Of a DNA stretch of 64,000 bases, positions 61,779-64,000 are shown one piece after another. The number at the start of each line of letters is the position of its first letter. Positions within the stretch are counted from its first letter, which is position 1. Below the pieces are notes generated by a model, which ran no database searches, was not told the origin of the DNA, and worked only from the letters and a program-made list of their open reading frames with translations. The stretch lies in assembly GCF_003112435.1 (NCBI RefSeq), contig NZ_BDOQ01000006.1, positions 124,001 to 188,000 of the forward strand. The letters run 5' to 3'. The stretch comes from Novimethylophilus kurashikiensis. GTDB lineage: Bacteria; Pseudomonadota; Gammaproteobacteria; Burkholderiales; Methylophilaceae. The translations under genes and the position numbers were made by a program.

Positions 61779-63643
61779 TGGCTCTTCTCCAAATATCCGA
61801 ACCCGGCATGAGTGCCGCGCCGCACCAGCATCGGCTGGCGGTAGGCATCGACCTCGGGACAACTAACTCCCTGGTAGCGACCGTCCGTAGCGGCTTGAGC
61901 GTCGTCCTGCATGACGAGGACGGCCGCGCCCTGCTGCCTTCCGTGGTGCGTTTTCTCGCCGACGAAGAACCGCACGTAGGCGCAGCTGCGCAAAAACAGC
62001 AAAGCAACGATCCGCAGAACACCATCGCTTCGGCCAAGCGCTTCATGGGACGCGGCTTGCACGACATCGCCGACGTCATCCATCTGCCGTACCGATTCGT
62101 CGATTCGCCGGGCATGTTGCAGATCAAGACTGCCGCCGGGCCCAAGAGCCCCGTCGAAGTCGCGGCGGAAATCCTCAAGGTGCTCAAGGCTCGCGCCGAA
62201 AAATCCCTGGGTGGCGAATTGACTGGGGCCGTGATCACGGTGCCCGCTTATTTTGATGATGCCCAGCGCCAAGCCACCAAGGACGCAGCCCGCCTCGCCG
62301 GCCTGAATGTGCTGCGTCTGCTCAACGAGCCCACTGCAGCCGCCGTCGCCTACGGGCTGGATAACGGTTCTGAAGGCGTCTATGTGGTCTATGACCTGGG
62401 TGGCGGGACGTTTGACGTATCGGTACTCAAGCTTTCCAAGGGCGTATTCGAAGTACTGGCTACCAATGGCGATTCCGCCTTGGGCGGCGACGATTTCGAC
62501 CAGCGCATTTATTGCTGGATGCTGGAACAGGCCAAGCTACCGCCGCTCTCGCCGGAAGACAACAGCCTGTTGCTTACTAAGGCGCGCGAAGCCAAGGAAT
62601 GGCTAAGCGAGCACGCCGAAGCCAACATTACGTGCGTGCTGAGAAGCGGCGACATCATCAACCTGACATTGACGACCCAGATTTTCCACGCACTGACGCA
62701 AACCCTGGTTGCCAAAACCATGGCTCCGGTGAGAAAAGCACTGCGAGACGCCAAACTAGGCGTGGAAGATGTGCAAGGCGTGGTGATGGTGGGCGGCGCG
62801 ACGCGCATGCCGCAAATCCAGCACGCTGTGGCGGAGTTTTTCGGCCAGGAGCCGCTCACCAACCTCGATCCGGACAAGGTCGTCGCTCTCGGCGCCGCCA
62901 TCCAGGCTAACGTGCTGGCGGGCAACCGTAGCGAGGACGACTTGCTGCTGCTGGACGTGGTGCCGCTGTCGCTAGGCTTGGAAACCATGGGCGGCCTCGT
63001 CGAGAAAATCATTCCGCGCAACTCGACAATTCCCGTCGCCCGCGCGCAGGATTTCACCACCTACAAGGACGGCCAGACCGCTATGGGCATCCACGTGGTG
63101 CAAGGCGAACGCGAAATGGTGTCCGACTGCCGTTCGCTGGCGCGCTTCGAATTGCGCGGCATTCCGCCGATGGCCGCAGGAGCGGCGCGCATTCGCGTTA
63201 CCTTCCAGGTCGATGCCGACGGGCTGCTCTCGGTTTCGGCGCAGGAACAAACCAGCGGCGTGGAAGCTCACATCACGGTGAAGCCGTCTTATGGACTGTC
63301 GGAAAGCGAAATCGCCGACATGCTGCAAGCGTCGTTCTCGCATGCCGGTGAAGACAAACAAGCCCGCGCCCTGCGCGAAGCCCAGGTAGAAGCCGAGCGC
63401 CTGATCGTAGCGATCAATGCCGCCTTGGAAAAGGACGGCGATAAATTCCTGAGTGCGGAAGAGCGCAAGGCGCTCGAAAATCAGATCGCTGCTTTGCGCG
63501 AAACATCGCAGGGTGCCGATGCGACCGCGATCAGCCGCGAAATGGAAGCCCTTAATAAAGCCACTGAGCCGTTTGCCGCCCGCCGCATGGACGCCAGCGT
63601 GCAACAAGCCCTGACCGGCCACAAACTGGAAGAACTCAACTGA
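61778..63643 (+). CDS. hscA: Fe-S chaperone HscA (Hsp70 class)
   Basis: A 621-residue Hsp70. The ATPase domain shows [36 protein letters not shown] and [17 protein letters not shown]; the substrate-binding domain begins near residue 395 ([18 protein letters not shown]). HscA acts on the LPPVK motif of IscU to release clusters. The order hscB-hscA-fdx with 1-bp overlaps is the standard isc arrangement. Confidence 0.97.
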   Translation: MALLQISEPGMSAAPHQHRLAVGIDLGTTNSLVATVRSGLSVVLHDEDGRALLPSVVRFLADEEPHVGAAAQKQQSNDPQNTIASAKRFMGRGLHDIADVIHLPYRFVDSPGMLQIKTAAGPKSPVEVAAEILKVLKARAEKSLGGELTGAVITVPAYFDDAQRQATKDAARLAGLNVLRLLNEPTAAAVAYGLDNGSEGVYVVYDLGGGTFDVSVLKLSKGVFEVLATNGDSALGGDDFDQRIYCWMLEQAKLPPLSPEDNSLLLTKAREAKEWLSEHAEANITCVLRSGDIINLTLTTQIFHALTQTLVAKTMAPVRKALRDAKLGVEDVQGVVMVGGATRMPQIQHAVAEFFGQEPLTNLDPDKVVALGAAIQANVLAGNRSEDDLLLLDVVPLSLGLETMGGLVEKIIPRNSTIPVARAQDFTTYKDGQTAMGIHVVQGEREMVSDCRSLARFELRGIPPMAAGAARIRVTFQVDADGLLSVSAQEQTSGVEAHITVKPSYGLSESEIADMLQASFSHAGEDKQARALREAQVEAERLIVAINAALEKDGDKFLSAEERKALENQIAALRETSQGADATAISREMEALNKATEPFAARRMDASVQQALTGHKLEELN

Positions 63644-63984
63644 TGCCGAAAATCATCGTATTGCCCCACGTCGAGATTTGCCCGGAAGGCGCCGTGATCG
63701 AAGCACAGTCGGGTGCTTCCGTCTGCGACACTCTGCTCGACAACGATATCGACATCGAACACGCATGCGACAAGGTTTGCGCCTGCACAACCTGCCATGT
63801 CATCGTGCGCGAAGGCTACAATAGCCTGCCGGCACCTGAGGAAAACGAAGAAGACCTATTGGATAAGGCCTGGGGACTGGAGCCGAATTCGCGTTTATCG
63901 TGCCAGGCCATCGTGCAGAACACGGATTTGGTCGTCGAAATCCCCAAGTACAGCATCAACATGGCCAAGGAAGGCAAGCACTAG
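63643..63984 (+). CDS. fdx: [2Fe-2S] ferredoxin of the isc system
   Basis: A 113-residue adrenodoxin-type ferredoxin. The cluster cysteines C42, C48 and C51 are in HACDKVCACTTCHVIV and C87 is in RLSCQAIV, the same numbers as E. coli Fdx; C46 is additional. It gives electrons for cluster assembly. It overlaps hscA by 1 bp. The window ends 16 bp after its stop, so an iscX gene downstream cannot be seen. Confidence 0.96.
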   Translation: MPKIIVLPHVEICPEGAVIEAQSGASVCDTLLDNDIDIEHACDKVCACTTCHVIVREGYNSLPAPEENEEDLLDKAWGLEPNSRLSCQAIVQNTDLVVEIPKYSINMAKEGKH

Positions 63985-64000
63985 GGCGCGAGGCAGTGCC

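Overview
The window looks like a chromosomal segment of a Gram-negative betaproteobacterium, most likely a Nitrosomonadales-type lineage; the genus cannot be fixed by reading alone. The reasons are the GC-rich coding style, the Sec and lipoprotein signals of a diderm, the E. coli-like order of the isc, rnf-nth and dapA-bamC clusters, a homodimeric-type AceE with lipoyl-bearing E2 and E3, and the polar-flagellum set flhF-flhG-fliA-motC-motD. No phage, insertion sequence, CRISPR array, rRNA or tRNA was seen.

Layout. 1-3.4 kb: a cut RpfE-type gene divergent from sixA, a lone ParA-type ATPase and a CYTH-CHAD protein. 3.5-6.0 kb: an orphan MxaJ-like binding protein and an atypical NRAMP transporter behind a long structured leader. 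6.1-13.7 kb: a two-component system divergent from a czcCBA-type heavy-metal efflux operon. 13.7-17.8 kb: small envelope proteins, a secreted pentapeptide-repeat protein and an M17 aminopeptidase. 17.9-23.8 kb: aceE-aceF-lpdA for pyruvate dehydrogenase. 23.9-25.9 kb: a lipoprotein and a GlcD-type dehydrogenase. 26-31.6 kb: flgM-flgN under a visible FliA promoter, then the flhF-flhG-fliA-motC-motD operon on the other strand. 31.8-35.2 kb: a six-gene operon with an ECF sigma factor, a zinc-finger anti-sigma factor, a small secreted Cys-motif peptide, a DUF692 (MNIO) enzyme, a DUF2063 partner and a DoxX-like membrane protein. 35.2-42.6 kb: rnfABCDGE-nth-FIST-DUF1841. 42.8-45.8 kb: dapA-bamC and an MBL-fold hydrolase. 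45.9-49.4 kb: an Ala-rich lipoprotein, a RoxA-type oxygenase, bcp, a SlyD-like isomerase and a 120-bp palindromic element. 49.1-55.8 kb: cupin, mutS, a P-type ATPase, DUF1992 and suhB. 55.9-64.0 kb: trmJ, cysE and a complete isc operon (iscR, two cysteine desulfurases, iscU, iscA, hscB, hscA, fdx).

The most interesting system is the operon at 31850-35217. Its last four genes match, in content and order, the HvfABCX/bufferin class of ribosomally made, cysteine-modified copper-handling peptides. Here they sit behind their own ECF sigma/anti-sigma pair, and the precursor carries four variant G[K/N]C[S/G] cores rather than a run of the usual EGKCG. With the Czc-type exporter, the atypical NRAMP, the P-type ATPase and the secreted Cys/Met-rich pentapeptide protein, the window is rich in possible metal-handling functions. 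The rnf and isc clusters point to strong demand for iron-sulfur assembly and low-potential electron transfer. Genes on the minus strand from 42567 down to 26823 run almost without a break, many joined by ATGA stop/start overlaps.
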